A stretch of DNA of 64,000 nt from Symbiodinium sp. CCMP2592 (GCA_905221615.1 CAJNDT010000513.1:1117168-1181167); one strand, 5' to 3'; shown: positions 12,124 to 23,508, counted from the stretch's first letter. Numbers and translations: made by a program. Notes: generated from the sequence alone by a model not told the origin.

Positions 12124-14285
12124 TGTTCCGTCCGCTTGGTGACTTTGGCCTCCCAGCAGGGATCTTTGGTAGCTGGACTAGACTACCTCCCCCCTCCGCA
12201 GGTTTTGGGATCCCCCCCCCTTTGGCTTTACCACGGACAACCACTAAGCTTAAGGGGCTTAGGAAACCCTCCGTAAACCTTAACTAAGCCCCGCGCAGCG
12301 GCCTAAATTTTTAGAAGGGCAAAGCCAAAGGGGGGGACGGGTACCCAACCCCTACAGAGTGCCAGGCGCAGCCTGGGGCGTCACCCTTTCCAAGCAGAAA
12401 GTGGCCCCTAGCAGCTACAACCTAAGATCCTAAACCCTAAGTGCAGGCCAGAGGCCACCCACTACGGCCACTAACTGCCCCCCCCAAGGTTCAGCAGAGG
12501 CTTTCACACTAGCCCGTCAGCTGTGCTTATGACCTCACCCTTTCGGGCTGCTGTCCCAAGGGAGCGCAGCTCGAGTCCTGGTGTAGACCCTTACTGCGGC
12601 CGGACTGTGCATTAAGCAGAGGTATTCATGCCAGCACCTCCACCGCTGGGTGACCCAGTCTCTAGCGATCCTACCCTAAAGGAGAAGCTACAGGGACGCA
12701 GGAGTAAACCTGCGGAAGGGAGTAAACCCAACAGTCCCTGCAGCGACTCCGATAGGGGCCCAGATTGCTCCAGGCACTGCAGCTATACTGGCCTTCGCCG
12801 CAGAGGAACCGACGGTCTGATCCGCAGTGAGCATGGCTACCCACTACGAACTTTGACCGTTAGCCGGCAACGCACGATGCTTTAGGCAAGCCTCAGGACA
12901 AGATGTCCCTTGGGAGCCCTCAACAACGCACGCTTAACCGACCCCCCCTCGCCGCAGGCAGACAGATCGTAAGAGCCGCTCACCCTAGCGCTCACTGTCC
13001 GCCACGCAGCTAAGGGGTTCACCCAACTCGCCTGACCAGCGAAGCAACGTGTAGACATCCCCTCAACCAGCCGCAAAACGCGGGACTTCGACCGGCAGGT
13101 TTAACTAGCCCCTTGCCCTGGGGCGCTTAAGGAAGGGAGTCATCCACGAAGCTTATGCTGGCGCCGTGGCCCGTCGACCACTAGGCACGCCCAGAGTACG
13201 TACCAGCAGCTAACAGGGAGCCGAAGCTCAGTTCAGAGCGCTACTGGCCGCCCCCTCCGGACGCCGGCTAGACGGAAACACACCGCGATGTTCATTCACC
13301 GCAAGCTTCACCAGGGATCTTAAGCTGGTGTGCGCAGCCTCCCCACCAGTGAGCTGGACTCTCACGAGCCCGGTGCCGCCTGTTGATCGCATGCCTGTTG
13401 AGGGACCCCAACCCCCCCCGGCTACGATCGTGCACACCAAAATCCAAAAGTCCACGGCCCACTGCAGCATGAGCGGCTTCCGGAAGAGGAGTGCGAAGAC
13501 CAGTGTCGCAGGCAAGTGACCCGCCTAGGCAACCGCCATCACGTCACAAGGCGTGCCAAGCACAAAAACAGTCTCGGATGCAACACTGGCAACAAATGTG
13601 GGCAACACCCACACAGGCAACCTGCCGGGGTCCAACGCGTGACAAGTTGTGCGACCAGTCCGCTCTGGTGCACATGGACACCGCCTCCAGCAGAAGCGAA
13701 CCAATGTCGCCAGCGGTGAGTTGGGACACAGGGTCAGCTGCTAAGGAGGCAGAGATCACCATGGTGGACATTGACATGCGGGTCACCGCTTCCACCGCAT
13801 CGCCGCACGGTTGTGGCGGCTATGGCGATGGAAGACACCATTCGGTGGTGGTAGTAAACCGATTGACAGGTGAAGGGGCAAGCGGTGAAGGCCGGCAGGC
13901 GGCGAAGCTAAGGAGCAAACACCCTTCCGCTCGAACGTGCACACCAAAGTCCAGCTTCGAACACCAGGTGACGGTGCACCATCGAGGTGCCGAGGGCATG
14001 AGGGACAAGAGAAAAAGACTCAACGACGTATGTCGTCAGTCGCAACGGCTTCCCCAGGGGGACAACGAGCGCAGACAGTGATGAACCGCCTGATCCCATT
14101 GGTTCCGTAGCAACTGCACCCAGAGCCAGAATTCCAAGGCCCACAGGCAGGCGTGGCCGGCATCCAACCCTCGGGTGCAACGACATGGTGGCGGGGGCCT
14201 GCCTGCCCACGTCGTTGAGTCCGCCTCGGCAAAAAACGCTTAAGCCGAGTAACCCCAGGTGACGCTTGCTCCAGAAACAAAGACA
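12124..14285. other. Unassigned GC-rich sequence
   Basis: C- and G-runs, a CCTAAACCCTAA telomere-like scrap near 12428, and no convincing coding frame. From about 13430 it contains short stretches shared with 55320-55370 (CACACCAAAGTCCA-type). The CGACGTATGTCG palindrome occurs at 14023-14034. Confidence 0.3.
14023..14034. repeat. Palindromic motif copy
   Basis: CGACGTATGTCG in an AACGACGTATGTCGTCAGTC context. It belongs to the family found beyond both large gene copies. Confidence 0.55.
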
Positions 14286-14288
14286 CAA

Positions 14289-14300
14289 CGACGTATGTCG
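14289..14300. repeat. Palindromic motif just past the left gene copy
   Basis: ACAACGACGTATGTCGTCGG lies about 60 bases beyond the end of the minus-strand pseudogene at 14353. The equivalent position in the right copy (56873-56884) has the same motif, so it belongs to the duplicated unit. Confidence 0.6.
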
Positions 14301-14352
14301 TCGGTCACAACCGGCTGAAAGACTAACTGTCAACCGGAAGGCCAGCTACCGC

Positions 14353-16758
14353 CTAGCGCGGCCAGCTATCGAGTAGGCGCTGCATGTCACGACCGCTCGA
14401 TGGGAAGTGACTCTCCCTTAAGAGATAGAGCAGCTGGTAATTGCCGTCCTGATAGATTTCCTTCACTCTTCGAAAAGTGTATTGGTGAGTGTCCTGATCT
14501 GGGGCATGCAGATGTGGCATTAGGTCGGTGGATATACACGGCAATTGGAGGCCCGGTCCGAGGCCCCCTTGCCTGCGGAACTCCTCAGCCGCTGCCCTCC
14601 AGTCTTCGTGCGCCCAGGGACCAACCGGTGGAGGAGGACCATCGCTTTCGAGTCAAATGCGTCGAAATGCGCGAAGCGCCACAGCCGGTCTGGGAAGTAA
14701 AATTCTTTCTTTTGTGGTCCTCGTATCCAATAGGCCACTACCGCCCGGAGGTCCCATCCATCAGTGGTAGCAGCAGCACGAAGGCGCCATAGTGCACTAT
14801 GCAACAGGCCCGCGGCCTGAATAGAGAGGGAAGGCTGAGCTTGCAGACCCAGCGGGATGTCCACAAGCGGAAAGAGCAACCGAAAAGTGCCCCGATACGC
14901 TCCTGGGTACGTGAACATTCTCGGATCGAACTCGCCGCGTCGGGCTGGGAGGAGTCCACTCTAATGGTGATTTGGGGCTGGCCCACCAGGGTAGCAGGCA
15001 CCTCGCATTTGACCCGCACTTCAATGTGCTGGCCGTCGCGAGTCGGAGTAACATTGGTGAGCTGCAAGAGTGGAGCAGCCGCAGGATCATCTGCTAATGC
15101 CCTTGTGAGATAGAGCAGCAACTGCACCGGCAATAGCACACCGCAGTGAAGCAGTGGGGTCCCTTGGTTCGAGTCGAGGCTCGCGCCGCCATCCCCAGTA
15201 GAGTGTCGATGGCTGGATCCGGGGCCACGTCGGTTGCCTGCCGGGAGATGTCCTCGCTTGGGAGCCAAGGACATCTGCACCAAACTGCCGTCCCGAACAG
15301 GGGACTTCCTTCCTTCCAATGCACAGTGGAGCGACCCTTTGAGCCCAGCAAGCTCATCCAGGAGCAGCCACCACCAAATCTCCGGCCGAGCGAGCTCATA
15401 CCAGGACAAATCGAAAACTCGTCCTTCAGGTAGGCGCAGAACTGGGTCGCAGAACTGTGCTATAGTGCGACGGACACTGCCAGCATGGGTGTCAGGCAGA
15501 CGCGAAATGCTTCGTCATCAGTACAGCGCCGTAGCATGAGTGCCCGGTCAGCGAAATCAACCACCTTCACCCCAAAATTCTGCGGGCTGATTTTGACTTC
15601 ACACGCGGGCAGGGACAGGGGGAGGGAAAGCAAGGTAAGACAATCGGTGGGATTAGGGAGTAAACGTTGTAGCGCACCTGCGCAGTCCACTCCCTCGACA
15701 GGCCGCTGTTGGTTGCCTCGGGCTTGGTAGCGGCGGAGAGTATCATGCTGTTCTTCAAAGTCCTCCTCGTCTTCTGCCGGTACACACCGGCTAGCAATGG
15801 ATGTAACTCCCGGCACTAGGCGATTAGGCGGAGTCTGCATTCAGCAGAGCCGCCACACGTTGGTTCCATGCAGTTCTAGGGGCGGCAGGGAGGGAGGCAG
15901 CGCAACTTTGACTGCGCAGCTCCGCAGTCAATGCAGGATCCTCCTTTACAGGGGTGCCTGCATCCGGGTCCGGGCGGACCTTTCCCTTCGGATCGTAAAG
16001 GGCACGTGGTAGGCCCGTAGTAGCTACGGGTGGCAGCATAACGGTGGAGGAGCAGGGATGGCGCATTTGTGATGACACGAACCGCTGCAATCTCCCCAGC
16101 AGGGTAGTGTTAATAGTATCTGCCGCAATGGAGTAAAGGTAGAACGCCCCCGGCACGGCGGTCACCAGCGATTCCGCGGAATCAGCTTGGCCTCTACATA
16201 CAGTTGCAGGCGGGTCGAAGTACAAGTGCTCCCCTGTTAGAGTCCGGTGGTGATTGGAACGTAGCGCACTGTACAATCTTTTGGGTGGAGGCACGCCCAC
16301 CCCCTTGTGCTCTCGTAGGAGGTGGAGACTGAAACGAGGCGGCGAAGTAAACTCCAGCAATCCAAAGACTGGTCGATCGGTGTCAATCACCGGATAGAAA
16401 GGGCGCGCCTTGATGGATCGGCCACTAGGTCCGCTGTGCTCAAAGTCCATACCCCGTAGGAGTAGCTGGACCGGGTAGCCAGCCAGGCCGCAATGTGCAG
16501 CGACTGCTGTAGCATCACAGAGCGGAATGCGGTTCACCGACCACAGTGCATAGAATATTCATGAGCAGTCTCCGTATCCTCGCGCGGCGGGTTGTGAAGT
16601 CCAAGCCGAGCGAGCCCGTAGGCCTGGTAGTGGCCGGTTGCGCCCTGGACTCTCGGAAGGGTTTTGGCTGGGTTGAAAATCGGTGGGGGCCGAAAACGAT
16701 ACGTTGAACGAAAAAGCAAAGCCAAACCTCCAGAACTCATGTTGCGTACGACTTGCAA
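14353..16758 (-). pseudogene. Broken partial copy of the large helicase-family gene (C-terminal third)
   Basis: Minus-strand pieces in successive frames correspond in order to the right-hand copy at 56.95-59.4 kb: 16534-16758 (ending QAYGLARLGLHNPP), 15824-16537 (FEHSGPSGRSIKARPFYPVI), 15460-15840 (SIASRCVPAEDEEDFEEQHD), 14738-15409 (LSWYELARPEIWWWLLLDEL in the extended frame), 14520-14918 and 14353-14544 (SHFPSSGRDMQRLLDSWP). The right copy reads through the breaks near 15830 and 15470, so those frameshifts are specific to this copy. The helicase region is missing, so this copy is 5'-truncated at about 16760 as well as frameshifted. Function of this C-terminal region unknown. Confidence 0.75.
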
Positions 16759-18090
16759 AAGGAACTGCTCAAGAAAGTTTGAATCACCATGGACAGCGCA
16801 GACTTCATGTAAAAAAAAGAGGCAAAAACCAGAGTGTCCTGAAATGGCTATGCTGTTCAGCTTGAAAGCATTGCAAGGGCGCCTTTGTCCTGTTAAAAGA
16901 ATTACTGTGCAAAGGTCGTGCTACGTTTTCCATCATGCAATAGACTCTCGTTCGAAAACGTGACAGACATGCCCAATCGCTGCTCTGTCGGATGTGCTGC
17001 AAAGGATGCTCGCAAAACCGTGCACGAGAGTTTATCTTAAAAAAATTGGCCCCCGTACATTATGGACCCCAGAGGTCTCTGGTCTTCCCGGGCCATTTTT
17101 GCTTGACATGCCAAGTAACTGTAAGAAGGGAATGGATGCTTGCACAAACTCGCACCTGTTTAACTGTTTGGACATAACGAAGATTTGACAAATCAGAATC
17201 AACACCGGTGCTGAGGTCTCGGTTACGATCACGGAGACAAAGTTTCAACGCGATGAGTTGCTGCCATTCCGCAACCAAAAATTGGTCGAGGTTTCCGGCC
17301 TCCCCTAATGCAACAGCAAAATGTGTTGCAAGCAAGCATACGAGCTGAGACGGGGACTTAGACCCTACAATGTGTCACACCAAGAGGTTCTCGAACGAGA
17401 CTTGTAAGCAGACACTGCAAATTTGAACCTGTCAGAGGCAAAATGACAAAAGCAACACAGTGACTTCCCAATCTTGCAACATGCTCCAATGAATCATCAG
17501 AGCAATTCGTCCTGCTGGTCGTACTGATTCTCAACCAGCACAAGCTATGAGATACAGAGAACCATGCATTCACTGGGCATCTTGGCCTTCCCGTCTCAGG
17601 CCAAAGCAATTCTAGCTTTGCACACATGGCTTGCGCCAGCTTATTCAGAACTTTAGTACGCCGATCTGCCCTAGCCTACGCTCCGCTTCATTTGTGTCAT
17701 GTTACAAAAAATAACTTCCTGCTGCTAGGGCATCACAAAGCGTCCTCCACTACTCCTAGATTTAGACCCCGTCCAATGCCTCCCACACTTCCCAGCCTCT
17801 CTCTTCCAGGCTCTGCCAATCCCTCCCAGCCCCCAGCACCTCCCAGTGTCTCCCACTACAATCCAGGCCGGCAGGCCCTGACCTTAGTGAAAATTCGGGC
17901 TGCGTTTCCTGGCGGGGAGTCCCGCCAGACTGAGTTGCACAACAGAGCGTTTCACGGCGCGGTTGGCCTTTTTCGCTGGATTCCATTCAATTTCACTTTT
18001 TGTGCAGGTTTGTGTGGTTTTTGCTCCTTTCTGCTGCATTTTTGCATCTTCAGCACATTTTTGTATGTTTTGAAGGCTGTTTTGGGTGGG
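16759..18090. other. Unassigned sequence
   Basis: No supported gene. A CTCCCAG-rich stretch at about 17770-17850 gives Pro/Ser-rich artefact frames. Confidence 0.3.
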
Positions 18091-18160
18091 ATTCCGGCGG
18101 GTTCCGGTGGGTTCCGGTGGGTTCCGGTGGGTTCCGGTGGGCTCCGGTGGGCTCCGACTC
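18091..18160. repeat. 10-bp tandem repeat
   Basis: About seven units of GTTCCGGTGG with variants ATTCCGGCGG and GCTCCGGTGG. Isolated TTCCGGTGGG echoes follow at about 18190, 18265 and 18340, suggesting a decayed longer array. Confidence 0.85.
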
Positions 18161-19736
18161 TCACTTGAAACTCTGCCAAATTTGCCACTTTTCCGGTGGG
18201 AATCCATTCCCTGAACCAAGCCCGGGTAACCAATTCTCACCTGAAAATCACCAAATGTTGCTGGTTTTCCGGTGGGAATGCTTCTCGAAGCTATTATGCG
18301 TTGGCAAAATGATACTTCAAAGCAAATCCAAGCATGGATTCCGGTGGTTGGGTTCCAAGGCGCTTTGGGGCTGGCCCAGGCCCACCTGAATGGCCTGCTT
18401 AGAAGGTCAATTTTCCACCAAACACCTGCAAAAGTTCAATTTGCTTGAGTTTGCTTCAATAATGGCCAAAATTTGTCTAAATGGCAGAATTCAGTTGGAA
18501 CTCGTTGGAATTGCAATTTTCTGGCTGCCAACGCCAAACGGATCAGACAGGAGCACCTCTCCATAAAATCTGCTGGTTTACCGATCTTTGTGTTCCGTTT
18601 CACTGGGGCCCGGGCACCGTTGCTGAGTGCTCAGTTTTGAGGGCAGAAACTAAACACACTCAAAAGAACAAGGCTCAGGCTCGCTTCAAATTGCTGTTAG
18701 CGTGCAGCTGCAAAGGGAACAGAAACCACGTTTTGAGACTCATAACTGCTGACATTGATTCGATGCGAACTTTTGCAACCGCCAGCATAACAACGCATTG
18801 TTTCTGCTACCACGTGGAAAGTGACGGCAGAATTGTGCTGTGAGAGCCAAATCTACATGCACTGAACTTGCTTCCATTTTCTCTTGCAGTCGGCAGTCTA
18901 TCATGCCTATAACCTAAGTATTTCATTTCAAGCTTCAAAAAACTTCAAGACGCAAGATTCAAGACTTCAGGATTCAAGACTTCCAAAAATTCAAGACTTC
19001 AGCGTCACGAGTTCTGGAATTGGGGGTTCACGATCAAAATCAAGACTTCATGATTCATCATTCCATGAGTCTTTGAGTTCATTCGACGTTTTGATTTGTT
19101 TCAACAGAACTAAAACACATCGGGCGTCAGAAGCTGGAGCCGAAGCACCAGGCGGACCAGGAGGGAGTCACAAGGAGTTGGAGGGAGTGACTCGCGCCAC
19201 CGTGCAGTTTCGTCGTTCGTAAATGATAGACTCTGATTATGATTATCTGAATATTTGATTGACAATTGACAATGTAAGTAATAAATAACATGTAAAATGA
19301 CATAATTTGCTCGGTAACATTTGTCGAAAAAACGAAAAAGTCAAAGATCATGGCATCATGGCAACGGAGGAGTCATGACAATCCTAAATCGTGACAAGCA
19401 ATGAGAGAACCTACAAAACAATCAAACACTTGTAAAATTGTTGATAAAACTTGAATTTTGACATCTTGAAATCATGATCATGAAAAGAATCTTTCTTACA
19501 AGTACTTCCTGAGCCATTGATTCATTGAGCCCTTTCTTTCTGACTCCACGGCCTGGCCCTCGTCGCAGGCTGAAGCTTTGGAAACTTTTACCTTTAACTA
19601 GCTTTTGCTTCACACACAAACGAACTCCAAATACAATCCTTTGCACAGCCAAACTTTCACAAACTCCAAAACAGCTCCACTTCACAGCAGCGCGTTTCAG
19701 CACACTTCCATTCCAGTGCGGTTTGAGAAGAGAAAC
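18161..19736. other. Unassigned left flank of the outer retroelement
   Basis: AATTCAAGACTTC-type short repeats occur near 18945-19060 and an AT-rich stretch near 19225-19340. No gene is supported. The last bases before 19737 (GAGAAGAGAAAC) are the flank of the outer element. Confidence 0.35.
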
Positions 19737-20148
19737 GTCTTGTTGGCTTACTCTTGAACCCCAACACCAACACAACATACACCATGATGCACTTGCACAT
19801 AGATGCATCGCGAAGGTCGTGGTTCAATCTACTTCGCAATCAAGTCAGTATTTCCCAATTGATATATGGGACATCGAATATTTTCAAAGCATATCAAATT
19901 GCCTCAATCACTCGGACCGTCTTCATTTTGATCGCAAAAGGGGATGATGCTGCTGCCCAACTTCGAATGCCACGCGACGGGAATCACAAGAGACCAAAGG
20001 TAGCGAATGCACACACACCCGCACGAAGGCGGTACATGATGGTCGCACGAAGGCATACCGATCACTGCCACAGTCTCTCTCCCCCGCACGAAGGCGGTAC
20101 ATGATGGTCGCACGAAGGCATACCGATCACTGCCACAGTCTCTCTCCC
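19737..20148 (-). repeat. B2 terminal repeat of the outer element
   Basis: Matches 31404-31751 (B1) at about 99%. A 65-base tandem duplication (20019-20083 and 20084-20148, GCACGAAGGCGGTACATGAT onwards) is present here and absent from B1. Confidence 0.85.
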
Positions 20149-20163
20149 GGGAGGGCGGGCGGG

Positions 20164-20387
20164 TGAAACAAAATTTTGTGCTCCTTGAGCACAATGCTGC
20201 TCATGTTTTGCAACAATCTTCTGCATTCCAGAGTGTAAGTAAAAGCAAACATGGAACTGTGAAAAGGAAAACATGAAAAGAAAACATAAAACATAAATTC
20301 CTTCTTTATCGTAACTACAAATAGAGGGATTCCTCGTAATGTTTTGTTTTGTCACTGTCGACGCACCAAGTGCCCATCCACCCACAC
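20164..20387 (-). repeat. A2 repeat of the outer element, inner part
   Basis: Near-identical to 52654-52877 in A1. It stops at CCCACAC, where the Penelope-like element begins. The other half of A2 lies at 31340-31403. Confidence 0.85.
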
Positions 20388-20785
20388 TGATGGATTCGGC
20401 CAAGAGTACGAGTGCAAGAGGAAAAAGAGAGGCGTGTTGTTCATGTTGTAAAAGCTTGTCAGATTGTGGCAACCGTACAGCTTGTTTGTTGTCAAATCAA
20501 CCGCCAAAAGTGGCAACTGAAAACTCTCTAATCTTGGCACAGGGGCCTTCTAATCGGGCTGGCACAGGGGCCCCAGCTCAAGGTTTTGCAGGTACGCCGA
20601 GTTGATCAGACTCGGTATCCCATGACTGTGGTAGCTTCGTTGAGTGCGGTCCCACAGCCATGCCGCACTCCCCTGCAACATTTGATTCGGTAAATGTCAA
20701 ATGTCTGATTGAGTTGAAAAGCAAAAATTGCAAACAGTGTAGGAGTGACCCTCTGCTCCCATGTGCTAGGGAGGTTCACACACAC
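20388..20785 (-). repeat. 3' terminal repeat (pLTR) of the Penelope-like element
   Basis: Begins TGATGGATTCGGCC and ends in GAGGTTCACACAC. Near-identical to 30917-31312. It contains a CCGAGT/ACTCGG hairpin with a 7-base loop at about 20595-20613. Confidence 0.85.
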
Positions 20786-20874
20786 ACAGCCCCAATGGGG
20801 CGTACATGCTTCAAGTAGAGTGAAAGGTCTGATACGTGGCAAAAGGAGTGAATGGCGCACTTTTCTCGCTGTCA

Positions 20875-21420
20875 CTAGCGATCGGGTGATTGTCGTATTT
20901 CCTGATCCGAACAGGTTCTAACAAAAAGCACCGGCTTCAACGTGGCTAATGTGGTGACTGAATCCCAATCATGTAGTCGTCGACGGTTTTGTTCGAAGAA
21001 GAAAGCTGGGATTTTAGGAGTTCTGCCGGTGATCTCCTTGATGCGGTAGGAGAAGATCTTGCGAGCTTGTAGAACGTTGTCACCCAGACAAAGCACCACG
21101 TGTAAGAGCATGTGCTTGTCTCTGGTGATGCGGTCGGGTGGAATTTCAACAGTCATCCGAAAACATTGTCCTGCCATGGAGTACCATGGAAGGCCGGCCT
21201 CGGCAGCCTTTCGCTTTGTCATATTTTTGCTGCTACCAATCGACAAACGCTTGAACAAGGAATGCAAAACAACATGGACATGCTGTGTGCTCAGGAGAAA
21301 ACCAAGTGGTGTCGTGCTGACACTCGCATGCGCAGGCTTTTTTGTCACGCTAAGCGGATCTTGCAGCCCTAATCCGTCCTGAGTATTAGGATCCAACAGC
21401 GTGTTTGTTGGGACAGTCAC
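20875..21420 (-). CDS. Unknown 181-aa ORF of the Penelope-like element
   Basis: Last ORF before the 3' terminal repeat. The sequence has a mid-region AGQCFRMTVEIPPDRITRD and basic patches, with no recognised domain. It overlaps the preceding ORF by about 35 bases in another frame. It could be an independent accessory protein or the C-terminal part of a frameshifted longer protein with the 174-aa ORF. Function not assigned. Confidence 0.45.
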   Translation of the reverse strand: MTVPTNTLLDPNTQDGLGLQDPLSVTKKPAHASVSTTPLGFLLSTQHVHVVLHSLFKRLSIGSSKNMTKRKAAEAGLPWYSMAGQCFRMTVEIPPDRITRDKHMLLHVVLCLGDNVLQARKIFSYRIKEITGRTPKIPAFFFEQNRRRLHDWDSVTTLATLKPVLFVRTCSDQEIRQSPDR

Positions 21421-21910
21421 TCATGATCTTGAAATGGCATCTACATCTGAAACCTGCACGTACCAGCATTTTTGCACAAGCGGTTTTGGACCGCTTATGC
21501 TGAATAATAGGATGCACAATATCGTAAGGTGCAATCGAGTCAGAAGACCAAGGATCTCGCGATGGAGATCGGTGTGCGTCCTCAGCCATGTGTGACGTTG
21601 CCGTAGGTGACGCTGATGATGTTGAGTGCGAAGAGTGTGTCCTCTTTCGTCTTGTAGTATGTGGATGTTGGCGTCGTTGCTGTGTTGTGGATTGGGATGC
21701 TGGTGAGATGTTGCGTGTTTTCTTTGTTTTCATGACTGTTTTGTCCTTTTTGTCTTTGTTGTCTTTCTTCTTTTTTGTCTTCGTTGTGTGCTTTGTTTTT
21801 TGCTTGTGTGTGTGACTGACTGCATGGGAGGATGCGGTGGTGTCATCCTTCCTCAGGAAGGCATCAATCTCTTCGGATCCCCATAGGCTGCTGTCGTCGT
21901 CCTCGTCCAT
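21386..21910 (-). CDS. Lys-rich 174-aa ORF of the Penelope-like element
   Basis: An acidic N-terminus (MDEDDDSSLWGSEEIDAFLR) is followed by a long lysine/threonine-rich tract at about residues 35-65 and a Ser/Thr/Arg-rich tract to about 115. The composition suggests a disordered nucleic-acid-binding or nuclear protein, which is inference. It starts with ATG and overlaps the downstream 181-aa ORF. No catalytic motif is seen. Confidence 0.45.
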   Translation of the reverse strand: MDEDDDSSLWGSEEIDAFLRKDDTTASSHAVSHTHKQKTKHTTKTKKKKDNKDKKDKTVMKTKKTRNISPASQSTTQQRRQHPHTTRRKRTHSSHSTSSASPTATSHMAEDAHRSPSRDPWSSDSIAPYDIVHPIIQHKRSKTACAKMLVRAGFRCRCHFKIMSDCPNKHAVGS

Positions 21911-22195
21911 CTGTGTGAGATCCTAAATATGTTTCAACAACTGTAGTTCTGAGAAATGGCTGCGGAGTCACAACTGCATTAAGGCGTGTGCATACGCTGA
22001 TCTTCAGAAGAGAGAGAGAGATGTACAAAGATACATCACTTGAGCAACCTCACCGGCCGGCATGACCTTTCAACATGGTGCTCTTAATGTTGAACCTCAT
22101 CAGGGATGATGGAGTTCGCAGCACAGCTTTGCTGTGTGGTTGTTGGCTGCCAGGGGCAGCAAATGTGCATCTAATTGTCAACTCAGCAATGTTGC
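21911..22195 (-). other. Spacer between Penelope-like element ORFs
   Basis: It contains a strong TTCAACAT/ATGTTGAA stem next to a CTGATGAG sequence (minus strand, about 22066-22112). I examined this as a ribozyme candidate and rejected it. A short GA run is at 22010-22021. Confidence 0.4.
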
Positions 22196-22594
22196 TCACG
22201 GAGTTCTTGACCGCTTTCTCTTGTTGGATGTAGGAGTTGATGTAGTAGATACTGTCTCCTTTTGGGTCGGAGGCGTTGATGTCGGACGCTGATCAGGTTG
22301 CTCCGCATGCTTTCGTATCCACTCTTGAGATGCGATAAAGTACTCGCGCCACCATGAAGAGCCGTTAGTGGCCCAATGCCATCTCCATTGTGATGCCGTG
22401 GGAGATCGCGATCTGGTGCGTTGCTCCATGGTGCTAACACAACTGGTTGTTTTGCAAAATGCTGCGGGATAAAATGCATCAATCGCTGCATGCCAAACAT
22501 ATGTGATGTGAGTGCAGGGAATGTGACAGTTGGCAACAACGACAATCGTTGTTTTTATCGTCCTGTGCGAAGCACCCGATGGTGGTATGAACAT
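22196..22594 (-). CDS. Arg/Ser/Trp-rich 132-aa ORF of the Penelope-like element
   Basis: A likely internal start gives MEQRTRSRSPTASQWRWHW, followed by SSWWREYFIASQEWIRKHAE and a Thr/Pro/Lys-rich tail ending KRKRSRTP, a possible nuclear-localisation signal. Which of two upstream starts is used cannot be decided. No domain is recognised. A compact Trp-rich core plus a basic tail suggests a nucleic-acid-binding accessory protein, which is inference. Confidence 0.45.
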   Translation of the reverse strand: MFIPPSGASHRTIKTTIVVVANCHIPCTHITYVWHAAIDAFYPAAFCKTTSCVSTMEQRTRSRSPTASQWRWHWATNGSSWWREYFIASQEWIRKHAEQPDQRPTSTPPTQKETVSTTSTPTSNKRKRSRTP

Positions 22595-22604
22595 GGTTGA
22601 TCAC

Positions 22605-22865
22605 CTATTGTTGCGAAGCTTCGAGTCTTTCCACTCGTTGCTTTAGCTCTGTGATCTGCCGGGTTGTTTGCAGAATAAACTCAGCTAATTGGTCGCGTAG
22701 AGCCTCGTCACTGAATGTGGAAGGTTCACTTCCAGTTTCGGAATCATAGTCCCGATGCTGTGTCAAAATCTCCATGAGGGCCGCGGAGAGAGCTTCACGT
22801 CGTGACTCATCGACGGGTGGCGAATCTGTAGTCACTGTGTTGGTCGGAGGAGATGCTTCGCTCAT
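22605..22865 (-). CDS. Small coiled-coil protein (86 aa)
   Basis: ATG start. The N-terminus is Ser/Thr/Pro-rich and acidic. The C-terminal 35 residues (LAEFILQTTRQITELKQRVE) carry heptad-spaced Leu/Ile/Val typical of a coiled coil, ending RLEASQQ. It lies 10 bases upstream of the next ORF, suggesting a shared transcript. It may oligomerise or partner with the 163-aa protein, which also ends in a predicted helix. Function unknown. Confidence 0.5.
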   Translation of the reverse strand: MSEASPPTNTVTTDSPPVDESRREALSAALMEILTQHRDYDSETGSEPSTFSDEALRDQLAEFILQTTRQITELKQRVERLEASQQ

Positions 22866-23016
22866 GGCTCGATGTCGGGATTCCGGTAGGTGTCACTCTG
22901 AGGCAAAACTTCAGAAGGCAAAGTTGTGGTGTGTGTGTCTGAAAGCAACATGTGTTGAAATGCGAGAAATGTGCACTACCTGGCTCTTTTTATACCAGCG
23001 TACCTTATCAGCATAT

Positions 23017-23508
23017 TCACGACCAATCAGGCGCGTTTTGCCTGATGAGGCTTTCGAGTACGTCGAGCTGCTGTTTGCACGAGGCGAGGATCGCCGTGGT
23101 AGCCTCGTGCTGAGTAGTCAGCACCGTTGTAGCCTGTTGTATCAGGCGCTCGAGTTTGGCATTCGACTCAAGCAACGAATTGTGAAACTGCGTTATTGCT
23201 GCCATAATCTCAGTCGATGAATCCGGATCAGAGTGATGCGGAGGTGGAAATGGCGGAGTCGCCGGTGCAGCCACTGCTGCGTCCTGCTGTTCTTCCGGAT
23301 CTTGGCGTTGCTCTTGGTAATCTTGGAAATCTTCGTCTTCTGCAACACGTAGAAACTGAGAGCGCAAAAGCGCTGGCTGTTGGTTGTGGCTGCCAACCGC
23401 AGGTTGCTCGTTGCGGCGTCTGCTATGCTTGGAGATGGATGGCCGAGGACGGCCGCTCAGCGCTTTGTGGCTCGGCTGCAATCTGCCAGTCATGGCACTT
23501 TTATACAT
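23017..23508 (-). CDS. Coiled-coil protein (163 aa) downstream of the RT
   Basis: The basic N-terminus is followed by a Glu/Gln-rich acidic stretch (DEDFQDYQEQRQDPEEQQD) and a C-terminal helix of about 65 residues with heptads (MAAITQFHNSLLESNAKLER, then TQHEATTAILASCKQQLDVL). Its layout resembles the 86-aa ORF: disordered N-terminus, helical C-terminus. It could be a Gag-like multimerisation protein or a cofactor. No homolog is named. Confidence 0.5.
   Translation of the reverse strand: MYKSAMTGRLQPSHKALSGRPRPSISKHSRRRNEQPAVGSHNQQPALLRSQFLRVAEDEDFQDYQEQRQDPEEQQDAAVAAPATPPFPPPHHSDPDSSTEIMAAITQFHNSLLESNAKLERLIQQATTVLTTQHEATTAILASCKQQLDVLESLIRQNAPDWS

Noticed and set aside
20590-20620. CTGATCA next to a hairpin in the terminal repeat as a second hammerhead candidate
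   Set aside because: The core requires CUGANGA and a GAAA; neither is present in the right order.
20388-20785. Treating the 398-bp repeat as part of the outer element's A repeat, deleted from A1
   Set aside because: It flanks the Penelope-like element on both sides in direct orientation and A1 has a continuous CA tract there. A terminal repeat of the inserted element explains this with one event.
22066-22112. Hammerhead ribozyme candidate (minus strand CTGATGAG, a TTCAACAT/ATGTTGAA stem, then GAAAGG), of interest because Penelope-like elements often carry hammerheads
   Set aside because: Stem II cannot form directly between CUGAUGA and GAAA without using GAA or bulging five bases, and no helix III with a cleavage-site UH was found.
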